Positions 1-10,931 of a stretch of DNA of 27,041 bases are shown here, one piece after another. Origin of the DNA: Psilocybe azurescens (lineage: Eukaryota > Basidiomycota > Agaricomycetes > Agaricales > Agrocybaceae); assembly GCA_023853785.1 (NCBI GenBank), contig JAJIRX010000774.1, positions 1-27,041 of the forward strand, written 5' to 3'. The translations under genes were made by a program, and so were the position numbers. The notes beneath the pieces were generated by a model. It saw only the letters and a program-made list of their open reading frames with translations, was not told the origin of the DNA and did not search any database. Numbering within the stretch: position 1 is the stretch's first letter; every line of letters begins with the position of its first letter.

Positions 1-1954
1 GGATATGTTGCAGCCTAGTCTTAAACATGTATGTGGAGAAAGAACATGTTGGAAATGTTTCAACATAGATTGCATTGAAGCTAAAAACAAAGAGATTGAC
101 CTAATGCATGTGCATCATGTATTCATAAAGACTGGTGGAAAATTGCATCAACCCACTTTTGAGCTTTGGGTAGAATAAGGAAATTTTTTTTCACCCTCCA
201 CAATTTGCCGATTTGTACAACTAGTTAATCCGGCTTATACTTACATAATTTCTTGCGACTTCCGTTGCTTAAAGTTATTACAACTCCAGCGGCCACAGAG
301 CATTCGGTTCCGACATTTGCGTAATTCTTATTGTAAAGACTGCCTGGACTTGGCCTGGACCAGTTGACAAATGATTGATCATCTGCTTGACTTAATGCAT
401 AAGTGAGTATGTAACACTGACGGCTGCTGCTTAGCGATTTATAATTGAATTGTCCACGGTCCCACATAGGCTAAATCTAGACGGATATATCTGTTGAGAG
501 ACCCCGTTTTCAAGAATAACCCGGTTTCTTTGGGAACCCCACATGGTTGTCACTTTCCTGTGTTGTACATAGTCCGGCAAAGACTGATGCTGTCCGGCCG
601 AAAGTGATGGTAACGGTCGAATCAGAAAAATGGAGGATCCCGCCTGTTCCTGTCCAGAATGCCTGCAAGATATTCTCTGTCAATAGCATGGCTAGCCAAT
701 AGGTTCACGGAACACACCAGGCTCAAAATTATTAAATGTACCAACACGAGCGATCAGATATTGTGTCAATATAGTATCAAAGATGGTATACTGTCATAGT
801 CGAACTTGTATATATTCACTGTCTCCTACTCATGGTAAGATTTCACCATGTGGACGTGTTTTTGTGAAGATAAACAACTTGTGAACGATGACGATAAAAA
901 GTCAACTTGGACAGGACTCGGCCAAGACCCCACATGGCTTTCTCTATGCATGTGCATCCACAATTGGTAAGCATGGCCAGTGTGAATTGGGGTGTGATGT
1001 ACGGAACTTGGTGTTTGAGTCAACGGGAAGGCAGAAGACTCGGCAGCGTCGAGAGTATGTTTTACTAAGGCTTGAACGAGAATTAATCGAGCACTGTCTT
1101 TTGGTGTGACCTTTTTCTTTCACATAGCATTTCTCTATGCGACAACAATCAACATCATTAACAAAGCACTATGTATTCTGCTCTACACCACTATCAGCGG
1201 TAAAGTATCTACCAAACTGAGTTAAGTGGACATTGGCGGAACACATAACTCTATCGTACCACTACATAAAGCAGATAAGTACGCTGCTGGCATAGCAAGT
1301 AGCATTCTTGGTACTACAAGGTCCCCGGTCACTACACTATAACACTAGCACAATCATACACTGGAGGCCCGGGACGGTTCCGGCACCGCTGTGGTTGAGA
1401 GTAAACAAAGTTCTCCAGTAGATTACGTAGAACCTTGTAACAGTTGAAAATTTGTACCTTTATCGCAGGATTACAACGCAGAGCCAGACAGAGCACTTGA
1501 AATGCGCCACTAACTTACTGTGCAGTATTGACAACCTTTCATGCACTTCATCCGACATACTTTCCGAAGCCGGAATGAAAGTCAAATAATTGCGGAGAGT
1601 CTGGCAACGTCGAAGATACACAGTAAAACTGTAGATATGGTTTAATTTTCGGTGAATCACGAAAGCAACGAGGGGCCTGGAGGGCTGCATCCACAAATCG
1701 TTAGTCTGATTTATTTATAGACCGCATTGTTGATTCGATTAGCCAGTTAATGTTTAGTTCACGCTCATGGCCAGCGAGACACCGAAGAAGAAACAACATT
1801 GGATTGACCGTAGAAAACAAGGGACAGATAAAGAAAAAAAAATGAAAGAAATTTGAATAGCTGTTGCCGAGACTGGTCCGTAGTCGTGCTAATCGGAGTA
1901 CTAGCGATGTGCAAAATCTGCTTGAAATGGACTAAGCCTCAGAGCTCGATCTCA
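1..1954. other. No gene recognised
   Basis: I see nothing I can support as a gene here. Open frames stay under about 80 codons on both strands, none has a recognisable motif, signal peptide or paired splice sites, and the base composition is mixed and fairly AT-rich. No tRNA-like cloverleaf, long repeat or transposase motif was noticed. It may be intergenic sequence or the eroded remains of something too diverged to read by eye. Confidence 0.5.
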
Positions 1955-2695
1955 TCACAAGCCCAAGGTCGCAAGGACGAGCCCTAAAGCAAGCCCGCTA
2001 AGAATACCCGCAACGTCGACGAGCCTGCATATCGACAAAATATAAATCAGATTTCCAGTCACTTGAAATTTTTACTCACAAGCCAGCGACGAGATTCAGA
2101 ACACCAGCAAGGAGAATTTCTAATCCGACGAGAATCTGATTTAACGCCGCGTCGAGGCCAAACCCAGCGATGATTCCTGCGAGTCCTGGGACGGCAGTCT
2201 GAGCGTTTCCGAGGGTGTTTGTAATATCCTGAGCGAGTTGTAGAACTAGCATGAGTATCATGGCCTCATCGGTGATGTATCCTTGTTTTTCAACTTACGG
2301 CGACAATGGGGGCAATTGCGTTAGCGACATCAGAGGTAGATCCAGAGTCGGCGTTGACAGAGCTGATGGCAGCGATTGAGGTATGAGCCGTGTTCAAAGA
2401 GGCGACGAGGTTGGTCAGAAGTGGGGTGAGTGTAGCCTGGTTCGCGAATCCTTGAGCGACGAGAGCGTCTATAAGGAGAGAATAGCAATGTTATTTACAG
2501 AACTGTCGGCTGATTACCAAAAAAGCGTACTGATCTCGGGAGAATCGCGTTCGTCTTGGTCTTCAGTGTACTGACGACCGCAAGAACGTCGGATACATCC
2601 GCGGAGCGCTTCTCAGCGGGTGCTGGGGCAGGGCTGGCGGAGACACCAAGAGCGGTGAAGGCCAAGAGTGAAACGAAGAATCGAGAGGCGAACAT
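1955..2695 (-). CDS. Small secreted alanine/leucine-rich protein, possibly HsbA-like
   Basis: Four exons on the minus strand: 2695-2531, 2468-2299, 2228-2080 and 2024-1955, with stop TGA at 1957-1955. The start gives a signal peptide (MFASRFFVSLLAFTALGVSA) followed by a Pro/Ala-rich stretch and a KR site that could be a propeptide cleavage. The mature part is small and helical: DVSDVLAVVSTLK, then DALVAQGFANQATLTPLLTN, then VPGLAGIIAGFGLDAALNQI and a very hydrophobic tail ending GLVLATLGL. This layout resembles hydrophobic-surface-binding (HsbA-type) and related basidiomycete secreted proteins; the family call is an inference. The introns have good donors (GTACGC, GTAAGT, GTGAGT). Exon 1 is one base out of frame with exon 2: the CCC run at 2538-2540 appears to have lost a C (ILPE becomes ILPR). 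With that base the exons total 185 codons including the stop. Confidence 0.72.
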
Positions 2696-2788
2696 GATTG
2701 TTGATAGACTGAGGATATTTAGTGAAGCTGAAGACTTGTGAGGAATAACCGTAAAGTGGTTAATGTCGAAACAGTGTTGCGTTTATCA

Positions 2789-2797
2789 TATTTTATA
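2789..2797 (-). promoter_or_regulatory. TATA box of the small secreted protein gene
   Basis: The minus strand reads TATAAAATA here, about 95 bases upstream of the ATG at 2695. That is a usual spacing for a TATA-driven fungal promoter with a short 5' leader, and such promoters are common for highly expressed secreted proteins. Assigned by sequence and position only. Confidence 0.5.
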
Positions 2798-3797
2798 CCT
2801 CTTGGTGATCGCTGGTATTACAGAGAATAGACCAAAAAGGTCCCAATGACATATAAGAAAAGACGAAATAACATTCAAAAATGGCGTAAATGGCCACGAC
2901 CCTATTCACTCACACATACTGACTGGATAAAGAATGAAGAAGTTCGTATTCGGTGATAGAACCAACAACATCTTGATCGAAAGTTTCACTGAACCAATTG
3001 CAATCGTGCTGTGGAGTAGTGTTGATGTTATTTGACATAGGTAAATCTATTCGCAGGAAGTTCAGCTCAAAATGACGCATACTGTATAGGCCCAGAAATA
3101 GTAGCAATTGTACCTAATGTGTGACCTGGATGGCGACTTAGTTGGGCTTACGGACAGGCATGTTTTTAGATATCAGCGTCATAAGGAGTCTCATTCAAAA
3201 GTGGGCAGTGTACTCACAAATGATCCACAGTTATCCAATACGAATGCTTTTTGTTTATCAGTGCGGATAATTAGGATTTCCGGAGTGATTGGGCTGATTT
3301 ATGAGGCGATTTACATGATGGATGACTCTAAGGTCGAAGGCTATTTATAGCGCACTCCTGTACGTCACATTTGCAATAGTCGTCGAACGACACAAGCGTT
3401 TTCGACAAGATCCGAGATCATAGTGAGCTGAACCTTTTAGTAACGCTATTTTACTCGACTGTAGGCGCTATCGTACAAACTTCGAACTTGCAAAGTAAAA
3501 ATGTGGTCAAACCAGCATGCTCAGATGAAAATAGCACACAGTCATGCACACGGTCTGCCAGAGTGGAGCCCTGGGAAGCTTTATGTTATTTTAGCCTGAG
3601 GATTACATGCTAATGCCTCATATGTTCTTGGGAAATAAGAATGTAAAATACACGCGAGCCGGATCAATGGTACAAACAAGCAAAATGTCCATAAATTCGG
3701 AACCGCAATGCGTGCTCAAGACCAAAGGGAAGTTCTATTAGATCATACCGATGGGTACTACGTGTTAATTTTGTTGACGAGGACTCAAAGGTGTTAC
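2798..3797. other. Intergenic, nothing recognised
   Basis: This lies between the promoter of the small secreted protein and the 3' end of the aspartic protease. It holds only short open frames (up to 80 codons, such as 3108-3350 plus) with no motif, signal peptide or TATA-linked start that I can defend. The protease terminator must lie just below 3798, but I see no clear signal beyond AT-rich sequence. Confidence 0.45.
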
Positions 3798-5429
3798 TTA
3801 TAAATTACATTTAAATAAACCGTCTCGCCGGTTCATCGCCCACCGCACACCCGTCACCACCACGCACAACAGCACCAGGCCCAGCAAGACGACGCCCAGG
3901 ATCGCGCCTGTGCTCAGCTTGCGGGCGGAGGTGGATACGGTCTTAGTGTTGTTGTCGCTGCCTATATTAGGCGCATTCACCCCTGCACCCGAGGCAGACG
4001 ATCCAGAGGAAGAGGAAGAGGAAGAGGAAGAGGAGGATGAGAGCGGCTGGTGGAGCACGCGCACGGTGTTAAACTCCTGCAGTGCGATAGTAGGATCTGT
4101 CAGCGCCAACAGCCCCAATCTTGGCTTTACGTCCCCATTCGTCCCATCTCCGCAGTGACCGGCGCGAAGCTCCCTGTCCTTCGCAGGCTGCGTGTACGCC
4201 ATCACACTATACACATTCCGCAGGAACGGGACGCCCAGTATCATGTCCCCTGTCCCGCCATTGGCGCTGCCGAGATGGGCATCGGTGGTCTGGATGAGCC
4301 CTGTGCAGAACGCGGCCTGGTTGTCGTCTGGCAGCTCCGCAGTGAGGTCAAGCGGGTGGATCGGGATCTCGGGGCGCATGTCGAGGGTGAGGTTGAGGTT
4401 GAGCGGGGTGGTGCATGGGATGTAGTCTGTGTGTTTTGGGGGCGTCAGTATGAGGAAGGAAGGAAGGAAGGAAGGAAGGAAGGAAGGAAGGAAGGAAGCA
4501 GGGAAGGAAGCAGGGAAGGAAGCAGGGAAGGAAGCAGAGAGCAGGAAGAAGAACACATACATTGGCCATCTCGCGCCATACACTGCATTCGCAATCACAC
4601 TCGTCGTCAGAATGAGCGGCACCCCGCTGTCCGCCACCGCGCTTAGGGAATACCGCGGCCGCTCGCACTGCGTCCCACATTCACCGCCTTCCGCTCCCCG
4701 CCCACATACACCGTGATCGCCCTAACCCCCACCTTCCAGAAGAGCGTCCCAGACGCCTCGCTCACGAGCGTCGAGTACGCGATCTTGCTGGGGTCCGGGA
4801 CGAGCGCGGCGGGGTGCCGCTCCGATCCCAAGAGCGAGGGCACGCGATCGAGCGGGGCGCGCGAGGGCGAGCGAGAGGAAGCGGGCGTGATGGAGAAGAG
4901 GTTCGACGCCCATGCGGCGCCATCTGGGGCGTTGGGCATCACGGATGGTATGGACGCTGCGATGACGGAGTTCAGCGGGAGCCCGAGCCCGAGGATGACG
5001 CTGAATTTGGGGGTGAGCGGTTCGGATTGGACGTCGTTTGCCGCAGCTGTAGGTGCAGGTACTTTAGCTTTGAGGTGATGAGAAAAGAAGTGGATGGAAC
5101 GCACCGAGAGTCTGGTTGTCAATCTCGTACCCACCTATCGAGACGCGGTCCCAGACGACGGGGCCGGCCGCCGAGCCCTGCAGATACGGGATGCTGAAAT
5201 CGACGCCTGTCGCGCGTGACCCACTCGGGTCGTACAGCCGTCCATCGGTGAGCTTGCAGCTCGAGGTCGAGCATGACGTCGAGGCGACCCACTGTAAGCA
5301 GAGTTAGGTGAGCATGAGAGCGTGAAGAGGGGAAGGAAAGAAAGGACGTACGAGATCAGACGACCCGGTGTCGATCTGCAGCGAGAACTGCTGGTTCTTT
5401 GAGCCAAACTTGATGGGAAGGTGTATGCC
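3798..5429 (-). CDS. Pepsin-type (A1) aspartic protease with C-terminal membrane anchor, 5' exon(s) missing
   Basis: An endopeptidase of MEROPS family A1. Readable exons are 5429-5352, 5291-5105, 5046-4561 and 4426-3798 (stop TAA). Exon 5429 encodes GIHLPIKFG and the first catalytic motif DTGSSDL, completed as DTGSSDLWVAS across the intron. Flap-like IPYLQGSAAG keeps the expected Tyr. SEPLTPKFSVILGLGLPLNS follows, and the second catalytic motif is ADSGVPLILTT, with Ser instead of the usual Thr. After PCTTPLNL and GDMILGVPFLRNVYSVM comes a serine-run linker, then one transmembrane helix (TGAILGVVLLGLVLLCVVV) and a short basic tail, so a surface-anchored enzyme is likely. The CAG acceptor before 5429 shows more coding lies upstream, but I could not find the signal-peptide exon. 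The frame breaks near the GGG run at 4646-4648 (one base short) and near 4569-4572 (one base extra); correcting both restores family order and intron phase. Confidence 0.85.
4001..4036. repeat. AGGAAG hexanucleotide run coding polyserine
   Basis: A perfect to near-perfect run of GAGGAA units. On the minus strand it encodes a run of about 11-12 serines in the linker between the protease domain and the transmembrane helix. Such stretches usually act as a flexible, often O-glycosylated stalk, and their length is prone to slippage. Confidence 0.8.
4452..4535. repeat. Compound microsatellite (GGAA)n then a 12-mer repeat, inside a protease intron
   Basis: About eleven GGAA units are followed by three copies of GCAGGGAAGGAA. 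The run lies inside the protease intron 4560-4427, which has donor GTATGT, a CTGAC branch-point-like motif at 4446-4442 and acceptor CACAG. On the minus strand it is a long TTCC polypyrimidine run. By chance the intron has no stop in the DSG frame, so a naive translation carries an artificial FLPSFLPSFLP insert. The tract should be highly variable between strains. Confidence 0.85.
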
Positions 5430-5651
5430 CTGTTGACCAACGAACGAACGAGTCAGTCAGTCATCTGTCAGGAAGATCGAGGAAGGAGGGAAAAGGATGA
5501 TGACGCCGCGAGCTGCTGCGAGCTGCGCCCCGAACCCCGATCGCTGCTCATCGTCATTACCACCATCGTCTGAATCAAGAGCGAGCCAGCCCATCGATAG
5601 GCAACGTCCGCAAACGAACAATCGAGAAATGCAACGGGCACCGATGGCCGA

Positions 5652-6180
5652 TCACATCTGCTCATCGCTCGTTGTGATCAAGTGGTACTGCAACAGCAAC
5701 ATATGATGACGACGGTCAGGTGTAAGGTATACACAATGGGGCAGGCAGCACGATGAAAGACGGAAGAAAGAACGCTTGTATGCACCCGCATATCAACATC
5801 AAACGGAAGGAGAGGAATGGAATGCGGGGCACCATCGCCCGCTCCCCTATCATTTCCTCCCTTCCTCCCTTCTTCCTTTCTTCCTCTCCTCTCCTCTCCC
5901 TTCCTCTCTCTGGAGAAGTAAACGAATACAAAAGAAAGGACTCACACACCATACACCCCGCTCCTCGGCCGCGTCATCGCCCTCCACCGTTATCGCCCTC
6001 CACCGTCACCCCATCCCCATCTCTTCTCTGTCTTTTTGTTGTTGTTTCTTGCTCGTTCTTTCTCTTTCTTCTTCTCTGCGTCTTGCGCTGCAACGGCTTG
6101 AAGTAGAAGGAGAAGGAAATGTCGGGATCAAGGGCGCAGGCTTTGCCTTTCCACTTGGCCGATGTGAATGTGGTAGCCAT
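5652..6180 (-). CDS. Doubtful small two-exon gene, function unknown
   Basis: The minus strand has an ATG at 6180 in good context (AAAATGGCT) opening MATTFTSAKWKGKACALDPD then ISFSFYFK and a very basic Lys/Arg/Gln stretch. The frame closes in a duplicated GGTGGAGGGCGAT segment near 5975-5995. One frame over it continues acidic (GDDAAEERG) to a good GTGAGT donor near 5944. A matching acceptor (GTTGCAG) at 5690-5688 leads to YHLITTSDEQM and a TGA at 5654-5652. I do not recognise the protein, and joining the exons needs a one-base shift. The alternative is that this is the leader region of the aspartic protease or not coding. The intron is rich in TTCC/CTTC tracts. Confidence 0.3.
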
Positions 6181-9100
6181 TTTCTTTTAGCTTAGTTTCG
6201 AATTTCGAATTTCTAAATTCGAGGCGGGATCGGACTGTGTGTATGCGTTGGATGTGCGTGTCGGCGGCGGCGTGATAAATGCCCAGTCCTCAGTTTTTGA
6301 GCGTTGTCGTTGTGGGGTGTATGTGCGCCTGGAAGCTGGAAGATGAGGGGAATGGAATGGGGGTAGAGCGGATGGGATACTCGAAAGGGGACTGACTGTA
6401 CGTTGCTCGTTGCTAGTTCAAATGCCCATCTAGATCCGGCCCAATAAGCGTCCACCCGTCCGATGGTAGCAGTCGTAGTCATAGCCGTAGCCGTAGACGC
6501 AGTGGTGCTTGTAGCTCAAGTCCGTCGATTGGACTGACGGTCGGTCGTACAAGCTAGATGTAGTAGGTAACCCTAAAGGCGTAGGAGGGCCAGATAATAT
6601 ACTCCCAGTACCAAGCTGCGAATCGTAGAGAGCGGAAGCGAGGGTGAGGGGCTTCGAGAACCTTGAAAGAAAGATATCAACGAACTCGAACTCGAACGAT
6701 AGCTGGTATAGACGCGCGGTGATGAGAACCAGCCGTGACAGACATCTCGTAACGGTAACTCGTTCGTTGTTGCCGTTGCCGAGTGTTGCCGTACCACTAC
6801 CAATACCGCACAATGCCGTGCTAAGGCTCAAAAGACAAGTCAGTGACTGTCTTTTGGGCCTTGGCCGTGCAGACCGGATTTCATACTTTGGAATCCATCA
6901 ATTTATTTTCGGATGGGGCGCTACCTGCCAGCTGATTAAGTAACCGTGTGAGCCACTACCTGATCTCAAACGCACACGCACATGCACCCATACACATTCC
7001 TCCAGCGTGCAACCCTTCTGCTAGAATTTCCTGCGATGGCACCCGATCGAAGCACATATAAAGCAGCAAATTTACCCAAAATTTACTTTTCCGAAAATTT
7101 CTGACGCTTGTGTCCTGTCCTTCCTTCAGTCTACTAAGTTCACGCAGCGGGAGCGCTTGAGAACGCCCGCGTTTTCGGCAAACGGTCCAGGTGCATGTAG
7201 AGCAGCAAGTTATTCAACGAGTCAACGCGGCGAGAGCACTGTGACAACACCCATGTTGTCCGAGCAGAAATAGAGGAGCAGGTCACACTACGGTGAATGG
7301 TGCTTGCTGTGTTATTTAACGATAGAAAATGTACGCTCTCCATAAAATCCGCTCATGACATGACAAGCTAACTACTCCGAGTGGATGGAGAGGTAGCCCG
7401 GTGGCCGTGTAAAATCAAATTAGTAATTCGTCACTCCTTTTACTCACGCATAGGGTGCAACACACTAAAAACATGGTGAGAGTAGGGATCGAGATCGTAG
7501 GCAGTAAAACCTACGCGAAAATATCTGATGTAAATATAAAGGGGGCGTCAATGCATATCTAGATTAGTTAATATCTGGATGGAGATCACTGAAGATGGAC
7601 GAGCGGGGCCGTACTGTTTCGTGGAATAAGTGTGGAGAAAGAGGGAGCAGGGATTTGCTGTATCCAAATGCCAGGAAACTATGAGAACTGACACTTTGGA
7701 CACTTGAAGCACGATGAGGCATAAACGTTGCAACATTAACCGTTCTCTCTCGTTCCCAATCCGAGTCTACAGCTACCTCATCTTTATGCATTCAAAGTCC
7801 CGCTCAAAGTCTCAGAGTCAACGTCCCTCAACATTTACAAACTTCATCCCGCCTCTCTCGCTCATGTGTCACCTCATTGTTCAATACAGCGTTTAAAATC
7901 AACGTAGTTTGAAGTTCGGTATATCGGAAACCACCTTCACCATACGCATTTTTAGGGTGCGGTACTTTCACGTTACCCTCCAACTTACAACCGAACCCAC
8001 ACCTAGCTTTTCCACTCCCGCCTACAGTATCTTGCTCCCGCCTCATCTCCGCCCTGCTCACAACTCGTCCTGAGCGCCTCTGCTTCCACCTCCGCACCTA
8101 GTGCCCCCTTTCCTGTATTGCTCATACAAGACCTGCAGACCTGGCTTGCAGACATGCAGAGCAGCATATTTTGATACTTGGAGAGTGAAATGAGTGCGGA
8201 CGGAGGTGGGATGATAAATTTGGAGTCGATGAGGCCTGGACGGTGAGGGGATAATTGGGAGTGAGGGAGGACGCCTGAAGCGGACGGTGGGTTTGAGCGT
8301 GAGCTGAAGAGGGTTCTAGGGGGGTGGGAAGAGGGTACCATCTCTTCACGAATCAGTTGCCAGGACGAACATGCCTGAGTGAGCCTGGTATATTGAGAAT
8401 GGATTGAGATATAGATAGTATAGGCAAGAGAAATCACGAGTGTAAGCGTACTGCTTGCTCATGCAGTGTCCAGAAGATCGCATACGCGTCACCCTGTTCC
8501 ATTTTCTTTGCAGTTCTCATCCGTATCTCCGGTAAACTAACTCCTTGTCTAGCCATCCCCAGCTGTTCTACAGAGATGTCTTCTCGCAGGCTTCTTCATG
8601 GCACGATGCTATGCCTACAAGTCTTACTAGAAGCTTTTGTTTGTGAGCGTGAAACTCCGTTGGTTCATATGTGTGTTTGTGATACGGAATAGCTGCTTAC
8701 TTGTGTTTGAAACTATTACAGTACATGTTGATGATGATGTCTGCCCCGAGGGACGGTATATTCAAGTCCACTTAACGCGTTTCTACGTTTTGTCTTTGGG
8801 ATGGTTTGATTACAATGATGATCACCGTACCACAGCCTATATTTTTCTTGCAGCTATCCATGTCTTTGTCCAGAGCTGCAGAACTACAATATGATCTCTG
8901 TAATCCACATCCCTCAAACATGCATGCACACTTCTCGTTGCTCAATTGTATGGGTGGCTTGTTGTCCTCGTCAATTCTGAGAAAGCATTGTAGAGGTAAG
9001 TTTGTGAAAGGGATCATAGAATGATGGTTCTGCTGTTCAGCTAATGCTGCGTTCGAGTTGGAGCTGCAGCATCAAACGAAGAGATAGAATAAGCTTGAAT

Positions 9101-10931
9101 CTCTGTGATTTCTATCTCCATACAATGTAGCAGACGCTTCCATAGCAATTTGGAGATGTCTGAGTCATAGGATGGATCCAGAATATTGGGTTACTTGTTG
9201 GTTATTTGGATATGGGGCCAGGGACCCTGAGTGTGAGCCTCCGGAAATTTATTATAAGCAGACCAGAGATGACAATTTAATGATGAATTACTACGAGGGT
9301 GTGTGTAGGGCAACGCTGTACTGACGTTTCTGTGTCGTATTACGTATGGGTGTGCGTTGGAAAAATCTAAGACGATCACTTTGTCGATGCTGTTCGTTAC
9401 CCATCTCACTGGTGCGGAGACTCATCGAGTCTGTATCTGACCTCGAGTAGGGCGCCAACGGTTTGATGTTACGTGGATTTTCTTCCTGTATTCTTTAACT
9501 GTTCACCCAATAATTTCGTCTACACGTCGACCTCACCCGCACAGACACCTACATTGTGTTTAAAATCGGTCAGATACGGACATCGAGTAAGCCTTTTCTT
9601 GCGTATTGAAACCGTCATTGCACCCCCATAGTCCCATCGTTCACCGACCTCCTCTCATTCATGGGCTTCATGCGGAGCGTCCAATTTTCTAGTCGATAAT
9701 ATGACTGTTGAGAAGCATGTGGTCGTGTTTTCAGAGCACATGCATAAAGTTACAGTCACTCAAGCACAAAGCAATAGAGAGTCGCTGATCTTCTATGCGA
9801 TATTTTCGGCCATGTCACATTCGTCCCTGCAATATAGAAAGTAACTAAAACGTCCACTGTGAAACAGGGAGGCGTTAATCAACCACGTGGGTTGTTAGTA
9901 CAACGGTGTATAAATGATTCCCAAATAGCTTGAATGAATCATGATGGTGGGGGAGGTACAGGGGACGCTAGAAGTATTAGACCTGATCGTGGGAAAGGAG
10001 GTGATCCTGTGGCCATTGAGGATGAACTTACATCGAACACTCAAGCTTCAACATAGCAACAACTTGGATCCATCGACATCTTCCTCTGCCTTGCTCTGCC
10101 TTGTCCCATTCCAAAACCTCATGGATCATGGTTCGACTTTTACTTTAGTAGTATTGTGATCTCCTTTAATTTTTGCATACAACAGCTGGCCATTTCTATC
10201 AGATCAATTAAGGTGAGATACTGCGATGCGGAAACAGATCCTCCAAACGAAGTGAGTTGATTCACGTCCTAGTTTCGGTATCAGGTACAGTATAATCCCT
10301 GCATGATGATCGCAAAATGCTATTTTGGGCACTGTTCTATTTACTTTGTAAGTACCTCGAGCTCAATTCGGCCTTGGTATCAGATGATCCCGTTACTTCA
10401 TCAGAGCCGATACATGTGCCTCAGTTGATTGGAGTACCATTGTAAGAGTATCGCATGTTTAGGGGAAAAGTGATGGCAGACCAACAATCACCTAAGGCCT
10501 GCCTACTTGTAAATGAGATACCGTATCTGTGCTCCCCGTACTGACGAAATCCAGAGTGGCGAATGAATCGACGATGGCTCAAGAGTCTGAATACATCATG
10601 AAGGTCATAAAGGTTGACTATCGTGAGTGCTGAGCTTGGACATACAATAGGCACCATAAATAGATGGAAATATTTCTGGACAAGTCCGTAACTGGTATAC
10701 TGAGTCAGTTTCTCGTGAAAGGCAACATGGGTTCCAAGGGTTTCGGCGAAGACATGACCGCATTTCCGGTAAGTGAGGAGGTTGAATCATGGTAGTGCCA
10801 GGACGATTTGTCGAAACATCCATGGCAACTGTGCGTGAAAATTAATACGATAATTAGCTTGAGACAAGTCATCTGATATATATAGGAAAGTGTTCGGTGG
10901 AGTAAATTTATCAGCTCTAAAGCAGCGCACA
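6181..10931. other. Long gene-poor interval
   Basis: In 4.7 kb I find no gene I can defend. The longest open frames are 6831-6430 minus (133 codons, ending in Tyr/Asp-rich sequence coded by a TAG/CCG repeat) and 8437-8003 minus (144 codons, Ser/Pro-rich). Neither shows a domain, a signal peptide or a convincing intron pattern. TATA-like TATAAAG occurs at 7057-7063 and again near 7537, but no start codon with a long frame follows at the expected distance. No tRNA, long repeat or transposon protein was recognised. Part may be untranslated regions or non-coding transcripts. Confidence 0.4.
10877..10884 (+). promoter_or_regulatory. Possible TATA element of the seven-helix protein gene
   Basis: TATATATA lies 48 bases upstream of the proposed ATG at 10932. 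The spacing would leave a very short leader, so this is only a candidate core promoter element. Confidence 0.25.

Noticed and set aside
4348..4716. Open frames with repeated SFLPSFLP, CFLPCFLP or KEGRKEGR motifs
   Set aside because: They are translations of the GGAA microsatellite inside a protease intron in various frames and strands, not proteins.
8003..8437. Minus-strand frame of 144 codons
   Set aside because: Ser/Pro-rich without a domain, signal peptide or promoter; cannot be separated from chance in pyrimidine-rich DNA.
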